Source: JAWLHA01 sp041690535 (lineage in GTDB: Bacteria; Pseudomonadota; Gammaproteobacteria; Thiohalomonadales; Thiohalomonadaceae). Taken from it: a stretch of DNA of 42,648 nt. The stretch is taken from positions 1-42,648 of the forward strand of contig JAWLHA010000040.1 of assembly GCA_041690535.1 (NCBI GenBank), read 5' to 3'. Position 1 is the first letter of the stretch, and every line of letters starts with the position of its first letter. The notes under the pieces were generated by a model. The model did no database searches, was not told the origin of the DNA, and saw only the letters and a program-made list of their open reading frames with translations. Positions 7,816 to 15,170 of the stretch are shown one piece after another. The position numbers and the translations under genes were made by a program.

Positions 7816-8022
7816 ATGCATACTGGTACCGTGAAGTGGTTCAATGAAAGCAAGGGTTTCGGTTTCATCGCACCTGCAAGCGGGGGCGCCGACGTTTTCG
7901 TCCATTACTCCGCCATCACCGGGGGTGGCTTTCGCACCCTCGCTGAAGGGCAGACCGTGAGCTTCGAGATTTGCGAAGGTCCCAAGGGCCTGCAGGCGGC
8001 ACAGGTCGCCGTGGTCAACTGA
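7816..8022 (+). CDS. Cold-shock-domain protein (CspA family)
   Basis: A 68-residue single cold-shock domain that binds single-stranded RNA/DNA and acts as an RNA chaperone. The RNP1 motif KGFGFI and RNP2 motif VFVHYSAI are intact, and the N-terminus GTVKWFNESKGFGFI is canonical. AGAGG lies upstream of the ATG. A MITE (copy 4) begins 15 bp after the stop, between the gene and the strong hairpin that was probably its own terminator, so the mRNA 3' end now contains the element's palindrome. Which csp paralogue this is cannot be decided. Confidence 0.93.
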   Translation: MHTGTVKWFNESKGFGFIAPASGGADVFVHYSAITGGGFRTLAEGQTVSFEICEGPKGLQAAQVAVVN

Positions 8023-8036
8023 GCTCCCCTGCACTG

Positions 8037-8192
8037 CAGGGTTAACGTCACCGCCGTGCTGTGAACGACGTAAGTCCTTGAAAGCAGGTCCGCTGTGAAT
8101 ACATCCATGTACGCTCGACGGCCGCGTCCATGCGGCCGTCGACCTGCTTTCAAGGACTTACGTCGCTCTTGGGTGAGTATGCGTTTACCCTG
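8037..8192 (-). mobile_element. MITE family 1, copy 4 (short form, inverted)
   Basis: A 156-bp copy in opposite orientation to the others: the longer side containing CCGTGCTGTGAACGACG is on the left. The arms ACGTAAGTCCTTGAAAGCAG and CTGCTTTCAAGGACTTACGT are perfect complements. It is flanked by a perfect 10-bp duplication CCCTGCACTG (8027-8036 and 8193-8202). The left terminal repeat is shortened (CAGGGTTAACGTCAC), the right one complete (GTATGCGTTTACCCTG). The insertion split the csp stop codon from the downstream terminator hairpin. Confidence 0.92.
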
Positions 8193-8200
8193 CCCTGCAC

Positions 8201-8226
8201 TGGAACCCCGCCTCGGCGGGGTTCCA
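8201..8226 (+). terminator. Strong hairpin, probable original csp terminator
   Basis: TGGAACCCCGCC (8201-8212) and GGCGGGGTTCCA (8215-8226) form a 12-bp stem with a very short TC loop. No T run follows. Removing the MITE and one copy of its duplication would place this hairpin just after the csp stop. Confidence 0.6.
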
Positions 8227-8235
8227 GTCATACAA

Positions 8236-8252
8236 GTAGGACAAAATCCTAC
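8236..8252. promoter_or_regulatory. Inverted repeat GTAGGA-N5-TCCTAC, possible operator
   Basis: A perfect 6-bp inverted repeat with a CAAAA spacer lies 74 bp upstream of the small protein gene at 8326 and about 20 bp before a TTGACA hexamer at 8271. Its size and symmetry suit a dimeric regulator; I cannot name one. Confidence 0.35.
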
Positions 8253-8325
8253 ATCAACTCGAGCGCCCCATTGACAGCGCCCGTCCGCCCCTCCCGCTAG
8301 TCTCCCTCGAAAAGGGGGGGACACC

Positions 8326-8709
8326 ATGACCACACGCGACGCGTCCGCACTGGCCGAAATGGCCGGTATGATTCTATCCGCTGCCACCCGCAACGGGCGT
8401 CTGACACTGGCGCTACAGGCGTGCCGCCCCAACTGGGAGGCCGAACTGTTGCGCCGCGCCGCCGCGGCCCTCGCCGATGGAATCAGGGATCGGGACGCCT
8501 TCCGCTCCACGCTGGAGTGGCTCGAACATGTGGAACTCCATCTCTCCTCCTTCGCCAGCGCGGCGGGGATCGTCCCATCGGTTTCCGCGGCCGATGCCAT
8601 GGCGGTCAAGCGATGGGAAAACCGCTGGCGAAGGTACCGTAGCGTTAGCGACCGGGCCGGTGAGCCGCTGGCCGGTCAGCGTGTAGCGTCTCCCCGGAGG
8701 GTTGCGTGA
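8326..8709 (+). CDS. Hypothetical protein, mostly helical
   Basis: A 127-residue hypothetical protein. The ATG has a GGGGGGG purine run just upstream, and a TTGACA hexamer and an inverted repeat lie before that, so the gene has its own plausible promoter region. The sequence (SALAEMAGMILSAATRN, then LEWLEHVELHLSSFASAAG) suggests amphipathic helices. No recognisable domain. The C-terminal 25 residues are low-complexity Arg-rich. An antisense frame is also open here, but it lacks start signals and folded-looking sequence. Confidence 0.5.
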   Translation: MTTRDASALAEMAGMILSAATRNGRLTLALQACRPNWEAELLRRAAAALADGIRDRDAFRSTLEWLEHVELHLSSFASAAGIVPSVSAADAMAVKRWENRWRRYRSVSDRAGEPLAGQRVASPRRVA

Positions 8710-8925
8710 GATTGGGCCCGCGCCGCGCCGAACTACCTCAGAGCAGTCCTCGTTCCCTGCCTCGCGACTGAGCCGCACCCCGGGGGCCAGCGGCGGACCG
8801 CCGCGATCGCAGGCAGCAGGGTTGCCCTGAAGCGGGAAATCGCGCTTGTGGCGTGCGTGTTCCGGGGACCGCCGAGCCTCCGGGCGGGGCTTGAAACGGG
8901 GTTGATCCTTCGGCCTTTTCAGCAT

Positions 8926-8937
8926 AGGATGCATCCT
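8926..8937. promoter_or_regulatory. 12-bp palindrome upstream of the peroxiredoxin gene
   Basis: AGGATGCATCCT is a perfect palindrome 54 bp before the peroxiredoxin start codon, inside a locally AT-richer stretch. It may be an operator or part of the promoter. Its half-site AGGA/TCCT is shared with the inverted repeat at 8236-8252. Confidence 0.35.
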
Positions 8938-8990
8938 TTAGACTCTTTCTAAATTCCCTTCGGGTCAACTGGAAACACAAGGAGATAACA

Positions 8991-9593
8991 ATGGGCGTAC
9001 TCGTTGGCCGCCAGGCTCCCGATTTCACCGCACCTGCAGTCCTCGGCGACGGCACCATCGCCGGCGAATTCCACCTGTCCACGGCCATCAAGGGCAAGTA
9101 CGCAGTGGTGTTCTTTTATCCGCTGGACTTCACCTTTGTCTGCCCTTCCGAGCTGATCGCCTTCGATCACCGCCTGGAAGAGTTCAAGAAGCGCAACGTG
9201 GAAGTGATTGGTGTCTCCATCGATTCACACTACACCCACAACGCCTGGCGCAACACGCCGGTGGACAAGGGCGGCATCGGCCCGGTGGGCTACACGCTGG
9301 TGGCCGATATGACCCACGCCATCTGCAAGGCCTATGACGTGGAAAGCGAGGGCGGTGTGGCCTTCCGCGGTTCCTTCCTCATCGACACCCATGGGGTGGT
9401 GCGTCATCAGGTGGTGAACGATCTGCCCCTCGGCCGCAACATCGACGAGATGATTCGCATGGTTGATGCCCTGCAGTTCACTGAAGAGCACGGGGAAGTG
9501 TGCCCGGCCGGCTGGAAGCAGGGTGCCAAGGGCATGAAGGCCAGCCCGAAGGGCGTGGCCGACTACCTGGCCGAGAACGCCGAAGAGCTCTAA
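8991..9593 (+). CDS. Typical 2-Cys peroxiredoxin (AhpC/Prx1 family)
   Basis: A 200-residue thiol peroxidase that reduces hydrogen peroxide, organic peroxides and peroxynitrite. The peroxidatic Cys51 lies in FYPLDFTFVCPSE and the resolving Cys171 in GEVCPAGW, the typical 2-Cys arrangement. The YTHNAWRN segment and the C-terminal KASPKGVADYLAENAEEL tail are characteristic of the Prx1/AhpC subgroup. AAGGAG lies at good spacing before the ATG. A terminator hairpin follows the stop. No ahpF is next to it, so electrons probably come from thioredoxin. It is monocistronic and converges on ectR. Confidence 0.95.
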   Translation: MGVLVGRQAPDFTAPAVLGDGTIAGEFHLSTAIKGKYAVVFFYPLDFTFVCPSELIAFDHRLEEFKKRNVEVIGVSIDSHYTHNAWRNTPVDKGGIGPVGYTLVADMTHAICKAYDVESEGGVAFRGSFLIDTHGVVRHQVVNDLPLGRNIDEMIRMVDALQFTEEHGEVCPAGWKQGAKGMKASPKGVADYLAENAEEL

Positions 9594-9609
9594 GGCGCGC
9601 TCTGTGACA

Positions 9610-9634
9610 GGGCCGGCCTCCGTGCCGGCCCTTT
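9610..9634 (+). terminator. Rho-independent terminator of the peroxiredoxin gene
   Basis: GGGCCGGC (9610-9617) and GCCGGCCC (9624-9631) form an 8-bp stem with loop CTCCGT, followed by TTTCC, 17 bp after the stop codon. Confidence 0.8.
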
Positions 9635-9675
9635 CCATTTGCAGTTCGGATAAACACCGCGGCTGCGTGGCGGCC

Positions 9676-10212
9676 TCAGCCGTCCTCGGGCCACTCCACA
9701 TCCCCTGATTTCCGGCCCGCCTTCTCCACCCCCTCGAGTGTCCCCTCTTCCAGTGAACCGGTGGCCAGCATCGGTGCGGCATCCAGCCCCTGGGCATGCA
9801 TCATTTCGGCCACCCGCTGCAGTGACGACAGGATCTGGGTCTGCTCCCACTCCCTGAGGTCTCGAAACGCCCTGATGAAACTCTCCTGAAGGGGGGTTGG
9901 GGCGCCGAGAAGCACCTCGCTGCCCTGTGCCGAGAGGGTGACCAGGACCTTGCGCTTGTCCTCCGGACTGCGTTTGCGCTGCACCAGGCCCCGCCTTTCG
10001 AGCCGGTCGAGGATGGAGGTGACCGTCCCTTGGCTTAGGCTGACCGCCTGCGCCAGCGCCCCCGCCGAAACAGAGCCGCCCCGCATGATGGCCTGCATGA
10101 CCAGCAGTTGGGGCCCGGTGAGCCCCGAGGTTTGCATCAGCCGTTTCGATTGCAGATCGATGGCGCGAATGATGCGGCGCAACGCCACAAGCACTTCTTC
10201 ATGTCTTTCCAT
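9676..10212 (-). CDS. ectR: MarR-family regulator of the ectoine genes (EctR)
   Basis: A 178-residue MarR-type winged-helix protein: LTGPQLLVMQAIMRGGSVSAGALAQAVSLSQGTVTSILDRLERRGLVQRKRSPEDKRK spans the HTH and wing, flanked by dimerisation helices. It is divergent from ectABC. By analogy with EctR of halophilic methylotrophs it probably represses ectA at low salinity and may repress itself (inference). A perfect TATAAT (10219-10224, minus strand) lies only 6 bp before the ATG, and no ribosome binding site precedes the ATG, so the transcript may be nearly leaderless. Residues after about 145 form a variable acidic tail. Confidence 0.85.
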   Translation of the reverse strand: MERHEEVLVALRRIIRAIDLQSKRLMQTSGLTGPQLLVMQAIMRGGSVSAGALAQAVSLSQGTVTSILDRLERRGLVQRKRSPEDKRKVLVTLSAQGSEVLLGAPTPLQESFIRAFRDLREWEQTQILSSLQRVAEMMHAQGLDAAPMLATGSLEEGTLEGVEKAGRKSGDVEWPEDG

Positions 10213-10218
10213 GACGCG

Positions 10219-10224
10219 ATTATA
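10219..10224 (-). promoter_or_regulatory. Consensus -10 hexamer of the ectR promoter
   Basis: TATAAT on the minus strand, with a weak -35-like TTCTCA 16 bp further upstream. Transcription would start at or next to the ATG of ectR at 10212. Confidence 0.55.
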
Positions 10225-10227
10225 CCC

Positions 10228-10268
10228 TTTGAGTCTTGGTTGAGAATTGTTTCAACACAAAGCAAAAA
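10228..10268. promoter_or_regulatory. Candidate EctR operator 1
   Basis: TTTGAG (10228-10233) and CAAAGCAAAAA (10258-10268) bracket the imperfect palindrome TTGAGAATTGTTTCAA (10240-10255), just upstream of the ectR -10. The same two flanking words recur at 10356-10388 before ectA. Confidence 0.5.
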
Positions 10269-10355
10269 TATCGAGACCAGAACGGGAGTTCCTTCGCAAA
10301 GTTACCTAGTGGTGCTGATCCTGTGGTCGTCATGTGATATGGTAGGTCGTCCATG

Positions 10356-10388
10356 TTTGAGTTAATTGCTTTGCGCTCAAAGCAAAAA
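10356..10388. promoter_or_regulatory. Candidate EctR operator 2
   Basis: TTTGAG (10356-10361) pairs with CTCAAA (10376-10381), which runs into CAAAGCAAAAA (10378-10388), repeating exactly the 11-bp word of the site at 10258-10268. It lies 33 bp before the ectA start codon, a position from which a bound repressor could block ectA transcription. Confidence 0.5.
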
Positions 10389-10421
10389 GGCAATCGAAGC
10401 ACCCCAAGGGGGAACCTGACG

Positions 10422-10973
10422 ATGGACATTGACACTGGAGGGGGCGTGCGGCTGAGGGTGCCGACCCTCGCGGACGGCAAGGCCGTTCACGCGCTGATTC
10501 GCAGCTGCCCGCCGCTGGATTTGAACTCTTCCTACAACTATTTCCTGCTTTGCAGCCACTTCGCTGAGACCTGCGTGGTTGGCGAGAGAGAGGGTGAAAT
10601 CGCCTGTTTCCTCTCGGCCTATCGGCTTCCTTCCCGCCCCGACTGTCTGTTTGTGTGGCAGGTGGCCGTCAGTGACGCCCTGCGGGGCCACGGCATGGCC
10701 GGGAAAATGCTCGAAGAGCTGTTGTCCCGCGAGAGCTGCGAGGGCGTGCGGCTTATCGAGACCACCGTCTCGCCTTCCAACAGGGCATCCCGGCGCGTGT
10801 TCGAGCGGTTCGCCGAGCAACGCAACGCCGCCTGGCATGAGGAAATCTTCATCGGCCGGGAGATGTTCGGTGCCGAACAGCACGAAGAAGAGGTGCTGTT
10901 CCGTATCGGCCCCCCGCTGAATCCGAAACACCAATCGAGGACCAAACGACATGCGTATCTTCGAACAGCTTGA
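10422..10973 (+). CDS. ectA: L-2,4-diaminobutyrate acetyltransferase
   Basis: EctA transfers acetyl from acetyl-CoA to the gamma-amino group of L-2,4-diaminobutyrate, the second step of ectoine synthesis. At 183 residues it is a GNAT-fold enzyme. CPPLDLNSSYNYFLLCSHFAETCVV (29-53) is the family signature and VAVSDALRGHGMAGKML (81-97) the acetyl-CoA loop. The ATG at 10422 was chosen because AAGGGGG lies 8 bp upstream and the N-terminus aligns with EctA; the frame also opens at 10353 inside the candidate operator, which is unlikely. The end overlaps ectB by 23 bp, so translation is coupled. Confidence 0.95.
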   Translation: MDIDTGGGVRLRVPTLADGKAVHALIRSCPPLDLNSSYNYFLLCSHFAETCVVGEREGEIACFLSAYRLPSRPDCLFVWQVAVSDALRGHGMAGKMLEELLSRESCEGVRLIETTVSPSNRASRRVFERFAEQRNAAWHEEIFIGREMFGAEQHEEEVLFRIGPPLNPKHQSRTKRHAYLRTA

Positions 10974-12246
10974 GTCCGAAGTCCGGGGCTATGTGCGTTC
11001 CTTCCCGGCCATCTTCGACACGGCCAAGGGATCGTTTCTCTACGATGAGAGCGGCAACGAATACATCGACTTTTTCGCCGGTGCCGGGACGCTGAACTAT
11101 GGCCACAACAACCCGAGCATCTCCCAGGCCATGATCGAGTACCTGCAGCGGGACGGGATCGTTCACGGCCTGGACAAGGCCACCGTGGCGAAAAAGCGTT
11201 TCCTGCAGAAGTTCCGTGACACCATCCTCGCGCCACGCAATCTCGACTACAAGGTGCAGTTCACCGGGCCGACCGGCACCAACGCGGTGGAGACCGCGCT
11301 GAAGCTGTCGCGCATGGTGAAGCGCCGCTCCAATGTCATCGCCTTCACCAACGGTTACCACGGTCTGACCCTGGGCTCCTTGGCGATCACCGGCAACAAC
11401 TTCTATCGCGATGAGTTCTTCGGCATGCGACTCAATGCGGTGCACATGCCTTTCGATGGCTACTTCGGTCCGGAATTGAACACCATCGAGTATCTGCGCA
11501 AGTTCCTCTCCGACCCCAGCTCCGGGGTGGATCTACCGGCCGCCATCATCGTGGAGACGGTGCAGGGGGAGGGGGGCGTCAACGTCGCCTCCATCGAATG
11601 GCTGCAGCAGCTGGAGCAGCTGTGCCGCGAATTCGACATCCTGCTGGTCATTGACGACATCCAGGTGGGTAACGGTCGAACCGGCAGCTTCTTCAGTTTC
11701 GAGCGCGCCGGCATCAAGCCGGACATGGTGACCATCTCCAAGTCCGTGGGGGGCGGCATGCCGCTGGCCATGCTGTTGATGCGTCCCGAACTCGACCAGT
11801 GGAAGCCGGGCGAGCACACGGGGACCTTCCGCGGCAACAACCTGGCCTTTGTCGCCGCCAGCGAAGCGCTCTCCTATTGGGACAATGACGACCTCTCCGA
11901 GGCCGTGGCCTACAAGGGCGGGATCATGGCTTCGGAACTGTCCCGTATCGCCGAAAAGTACCCCCAACTGGAGGCGCGGGCCCGGGGGGTGGGCATGATC
12001 TGGGGGCTCGACATACCCCGCACCGGTTTTGCCGGGGAGGTCTCCAAGGAGTGTTTCAAGCGCGGCCTGGTGATTGAGCTGGCCGGCGCTGAGGACAATG
12101 TCGTCAAGTTCCTGCCGGCACTCACCATCGAGGAGGAGACGCTGCGTCAGGGACTCGGGGTGATCGACGAGGTCATCGGTGATCTGCTGGCCCGCAAAGA
12201 AGAGATGCGCAGGGGGGACACGTATGATCGTGCGAACGCTGGCTGA
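10951..12246 (+). CDS. ectB: Diaminobutyrate-2-oxoglutarate transaminase
   Basis: EctB converts L-aspartate-4-semialdehyde to L-2,4-diaminobutyrate with glutamate as amino donor, the first committed step of ectoine synthesis. It is a 431-residue class III PLP-dependent aminotransferase. GPTGTNAVETALKLSR (106-121), NGYHGLTLG, VIDDIQVGNGRTG (234-246) and TISKSVGGGMPLA with the PLP lysine K264 are all intact. It overlaps ectA by 23 bp and ectC by 23 bp. No dedicated aspartokinase gene follows, so aspartate semialdehyde must come from the general lysine/threonine pathway. Confidence 0.96.
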   Translation: MRIFEQLESEVRGYVRSFPAIFDTAKGSFLYDESGNEYIDFFAGAGTLNYGHNNPSISQAMIEYLQRDGIVHGLDKATVAKKRFLQKFRDTILAPRNLDYKVQFTGPTGTNAVETALKLSRMVKRRSNVIAFTNGYHGLTLGSLAITGNNFYRDEFFGMRLNAVHMPFDGYFGPELNTIEYLRKFLSDPSSGVDLPAAIIVETVQGEGGVNVASIEWLQQLEQLCREFDILLVIDDIQVGNGRTGSFFSFERAGIKPDMVTISKSVGGGMPLAMLLMRPELDQWKPGEHTGTFRGNNLAFVAASEALSYWDNDDLSEAVAYKGGIMASELSRIAEKYPQLEARARGVGMIWGLDIPRTGFAGEVSKECFKRGLVIELAGAEDNVVKFLPALTIEEETLRQGLGVIDEVIGDLLARKEEMRRGDTYDRANAG

Positions 12247-12613
12247 GATCGTCGGCACGGAGCGCGACGTCAAGGCGGAGAACGGTCATTGGCTAAGCCG
12301 TCGTTTTCTGCTCAAGTCCGACGGCTTGGGCTTTTCGTTCCACGAGACTACGATCTTCGCCGGCACCGAAACCCACATCTGGTACCAGAACCACCTGGAG
12401 GCGGTTTACTGCGTGGGGGGGGAGGGGGAGATCGAGGATCTGAAGACCGGCCAGGTGCATCCCATCAAGGACGGCACCATGTACGCCCTGAACGAACATG
12501 ATGAACACTACCTGCGGGCGACCAAGGACATGCGCCTCATCTGCGTCTTCAATCCCCCCATTACCGGGCGGGAGGTGCACGATAAAGACGGCGTCTACCC
12601 GCTGGTGGAGTAA
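12224..12613 (+). CDS. ectC: L-ectoine synthase
   Basis: EctC closes the ring of N-gamma-acetyl-diaminobutyrate to give ectoine, the compatible solute. It is a 129-residue single-domain cupin. Glu59 (HLEAVYCVGG), Tyr87 (GTMYALNEHDEHYL) and His95 correspond to the metal-binding residues described for the family. AGGGGGG lies upstream of the ATG within the end of ectB. No ectD (hydroxylase) is present after it, so the product is ectoine unless ectD lies elsewhere. The next 145 bp to the family-2 repeat are non-coding. Confidence 0.96.
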   Translation: MIVRTLAEIVGTERDVKAENGHWLSRRFLLKSDGLGFSFHETTIFAGTETHIWYQNHLEAVYCVGGEGEIEDLKTGQVHPIKDGTMYALNEHDEHYLRATKDMRLICVFNPPITGREVHDKDGVYPLVE

Positions 12614-12758
12614 GCTTCGCCAGCCAGAGCACGGAAGGACAAAGGGAACTGGTTGCCGATCCGGACCAAACGGCCCTGTCCTGGCGGATGGCGACAGCCC
12701 CCCGCATGGAGTAGCATGAGCGCACCCACCATTGGTGGAGGGTTAAGCTGGGCCTACA

Positions 12759-12943
12759 CCAGAGCGCCGAAAGACAGACCCGATGCTCCAAAAGGGTGGA
12801 TTGCGCAGCGCATCCACCGGGTCGTGGCCGTGAATGGTGGATGCGCTGCGCTTAGCCACCCTACGCCGGTTCGCTGCCCCGCCATTTGCGGGGCAATCTG
12901 GCTGCGATTGGCGATTGTTCCGTTTACCTGCTCGATGCCCTAG
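12759..12943 (-). mobile_element. MITE-like repeat family 2, copy B (inverted)
   Basis: A 185-bp copy aligning end to end with the reverse complement of copy A: a degenerate left end CCAGAGCGCCGAAAGACAG, core arms containing GCGCAGCGCATCCACC and GGTGGATGCGCTGCGC, then GGCTGCGATTGGCGATTG and right end GCTCGATGCCCTAG. It ends 21 bp before the start codon of the MFS transporter, and its terminal CTAG places an in-frame TAG directly upstream of that gene. Confidence 0.75.
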
Positions 12944-12964
12944 GCTGGCTGCCTTCACTCGCCA

Positions 12965-14209
12965 ATGCTTGCGCTGTTTGCTTCGATTTCGTCTCTGCTA
13001 CTCGGGATCAGCATCCTGTTGGTGGGGATCGGCCTGCTCGGCACGCTCCTGGGGATCCGTGCGGAGTTAGAGCACTTTTCTGATGCGCTGACCGGCGTGA
13101 TCATGTCGTCCTACTTCGTTGGGTTTGCCGCCGGTACCTTTCTCTGTCCCAAGCTCATCCATCGGGTGGGTCACATTCGCGCCTATGCGGCAATGGGGGC
13201 GGTCGCCTCCAGTGCGGCGCTGTTGCACGTGTTGTTCCTCCATCCCGTGGCGTGGATGGTGTTGCGCGCCGTCACCGGGTTCGCCCTGGTGGCGCTCTAT
13301 ATGGTGATTGAGAGCTGGCTCAATGTCCTTGCCCCCAACGAGCACCGGGGACGGCTGTTTGCTCTCTACACTGCCCTTACCCTGTTCGCCATGGCCCTGG
13401 GGCAATATCTCATCCTGGCCGGGGATACCGGCAGCTTCGAACTCTTCGTGGTCGTGGCCATGTTGCTCAGCCTTGCCCTGCTACCTGTCGTACTCACCCC
13501 CGTGCTTCAGCCCACGCCGGTGGAGGCGCCGAGTCTCGGCCTGCGTAAACTCTACGACGACTCCCCCCTCGGTACGGCCGGCGCGCTGTTGTCGGGGGTG
13601 ATCAACGGGGCGTTCTGGGGGATGGGGCCGGTGTTTGCGCACCAGATCGGACTGACCGATGCGGGCATCGCCGCGTTCATGAGTGCGGTGATTTTGGGCG
13701 GCGCGCTGTTGCAGTGGCCCATCGGCCACCTGTCGGATCTCCGCGACCGGCGCTCGGTCATTGTCGGTGCGGCCTTTGCGGCGGCGGCCCTGGCCCTCGC
13801 CATGGCCACGGTACTGGAGGGGCCCGGGTACCTGCTGTTCGGTTTCGCCTTCCTCTACGGTGGGTTCGCTTTCACCCTGTATTCCCTCTCCGTCGCCCAC
13901 GTCAACGACCTCCTGGAGCCCGGACAGGTGTTGAATGCGACACAGGGGTTGCTGTTGATGTACGGGATCGGTGCGGGGGTGGGACCCGCAGCGGCCGGAC
14001 TGCTGATGGAGCGCGCAGGGCCTGCCAGCCTCCTTGTGCTGGCCGCTGTGCTGCTGGTAGCGCTGGGCAGTTTCGGCCTCCATCGCATGCGCCGCCGCGG
14101 CCCTATCCCCCAAGAGGAGCAGGGGCCGTTCGTTCCCATGGTGCGGACTTCGCAGGTCGCTTTGGAGATGGATCCGCGGACCGACGCCAGTGGTGAGTCG
14201 GAGGCCTGA
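12965..14209 (+). CDS. MFS transporter (YcaD-like)
   Basis: A 414-residue major facilitator protein with about twelve hydrophobic segments in two halves, beginning at residue 1 (LFASISSLLLGISILLVGIGLLGTLLG) and resuming after a hydrophilic linker around 178-196. The motif GHLSDLRDRRSVIVG in the second half is an MFS loop motif, and VIESWLNVLAPNEHRGRLFALYT is typical of the YcaD-like subgroup. The substrate is unknown. The start lacks a ribosome binding site: a family-2 repeat ends 21 bp upstream and an in-frame TAG at 12941 excludes a longer form. It follows ect but is separated from it by the repeat, so a link with osmolyte transport is not supported. Confidence 0.85.
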   Translation: MLALFASISSLLLGISILLVGIGLLGTLLGIRAELEHFSDALTGVIMSSYFVGFAAGTFLCPKLIHRVGHIRAYAAMGAVASSAALLHVLFLHPVAWMVLRAVTGFALVALYMVIESWLNVLAPNEHRGRLFALYTALTLFAMALGQYLILAGDTGSFELFVVVAMLLSLALLPVVLTPVLQPTPVEAPSLGLRKLYDDSPLGTAGALLSGVINGAFWGMGPVFAHQIGLTDAGIAAFMSAVILGGALLQWPIGHLSDLRDRRSVIVGAAFAAAALALAMATVLEGPGYLLFGFAFLYGGFAFTLYSLSVAHVNDLLEPGQVLNATQGLLLMYGIGAGVGPAAAGLLMERAGPASLLVLAAVLLVALGSFGLHRMRRRGPIPQEEQGPFVPMVRTSQVALEMDPRTDASGESEA

Positions 14210-14234
14210 CGGTCACCGTCGCAGTGGTGGGGGG

Positions 14235-15089
14235 TCAGGGGCCAAAGTGGTCCAGCAGTCGCTTTAGGAATCCCCCTTGCTCAGGCTGGCCGGTCGCAGC
14301 CGGGGGATTGGCGTCGAGAATGTCGGCAATGGCCCGGACCTGTCTGCTCGCCTCGCTAAGGGGATAGGCCAGCAGATAGGGCAGTCGGTGGCGCACGGCA
14401 TCGCCAACCGAATTGTCGTACAGGATATAGCCGTCGCGGGCCAGATGGCTGCCGATGAATTCCTCGGCCATGGAGCCCATGCGCCAGAGGGTATGCTGCG
14501 CCTCCCGGTGGTTGCGGGCCATGTTGACGATCAGGTGCAGATGGCTCCAGGGCGCCGTGCGGTGGAGCAGCTTGATGGTTGCGTAGGCATCCAGCATGGC
14601 TGTGGGCTCCGGGGTGGTGATCATCAGCACCTCATCGACCGTGCGTGCAAAATCGATGGTGTTCTCCGAAATTCCCGCACCGGTGTCGATGACGAGGTAG
14701 TCCGCCTCGCGGGTCAGCTCCTCCATGGCGCGGATGAGATAGCGCCGCCCGCGAAAGGTCAGATTCGCAAGGCGTTCATCACCGGATGAGCCCGGAATGA
14801 CCTTCACCCGCGACGGCCCCTCGACGACGATCTCCCGAATGGTCTTCTTGCCCCGAAGTACATCACTGAGATCCCCGTGGACGCTCAGATTGAGCAGCAC
14901 ATCCACATTCGCGAGGCCGAGGTCCATGTCCCACAGGTAGACTCGCCGCCCCTTCTGCGAGAGCGCCAGGGCCAGATTGACGGCGACGTTGCTCTTGCCG
15001 ACGCCGCCTTTGCCTGACAAGACGGCCATGACTCTGGCCTTGGGCTGCGGGACCTGGCTTCGATTGACGGGCGTTGGGCAGAGGGGCAT
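14235..15089 (-). CDS. MinD/ParA-family P-loop ATPase, FlhG (MotR)-like
   Basis: A 284-residue deviant-Walker ATPase. VLSGKGGVGKSNVAVNLALAL (23-43) has the signature lysine, YLWDMDLGLANVDVLLNL is switch I, YLVIDTGAGISENTIDF is the Walker B region, and TTPEPTAMLDAYATIKLL is typical of FlhG/YlxH rather than of septum-site MinD. FlhG proteins control flagellar number and position by acting on FlhF and FleQ/FlrA; no flagellar genes are nearby, so that role is uncertain. There is no C-terminal amphipathic MinD-type helix, but the end FLKRLLDHFGP is short and amphipathic. A MITE (copy 5) lies 81 bp upstream. Confidence 0.82.
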   Translation of the reverse strand: MPLCPTPVNRSQVPQPKARVMAVLSGKGGVGKSNVAVNLALALSQKGRRVYLWDMDLGLANVDVLLNLSVHGDLSDVLRGKKTIREIVVEGPSRVKVIPGSSGDERLANLTFRGRRYLIRAMEELTREADYLVIDTGAGISENTIDFARTVDEVLMITTPEPTAMLDAYATIKLLHRTAPWSHLHLIVNMARNHREAQHTLWRMGSMAEEFIGSHLARDGYILYDNSVGDAVRHRLPYLLAYPLSEASRQVRAIADILDANPPAATGQPEQGGFLKRLLDHFGP

Positions 15090-15170
15090 TGGGTCTGTTC
15101 CGGTGGCACATCTGTTTTCTCTCCCAAGAAACTACCCCGCTGCGGCACACCACGCAATAGGGCGCGGGTT

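Noticed and set aside
12614..12964. Link of the MFS transporter to ectoine export or uptake
   Set aside because: It is on the same strand after ectC, but a repeat lies between, the family is not a known ectoine transporter, and no coupling is visible.
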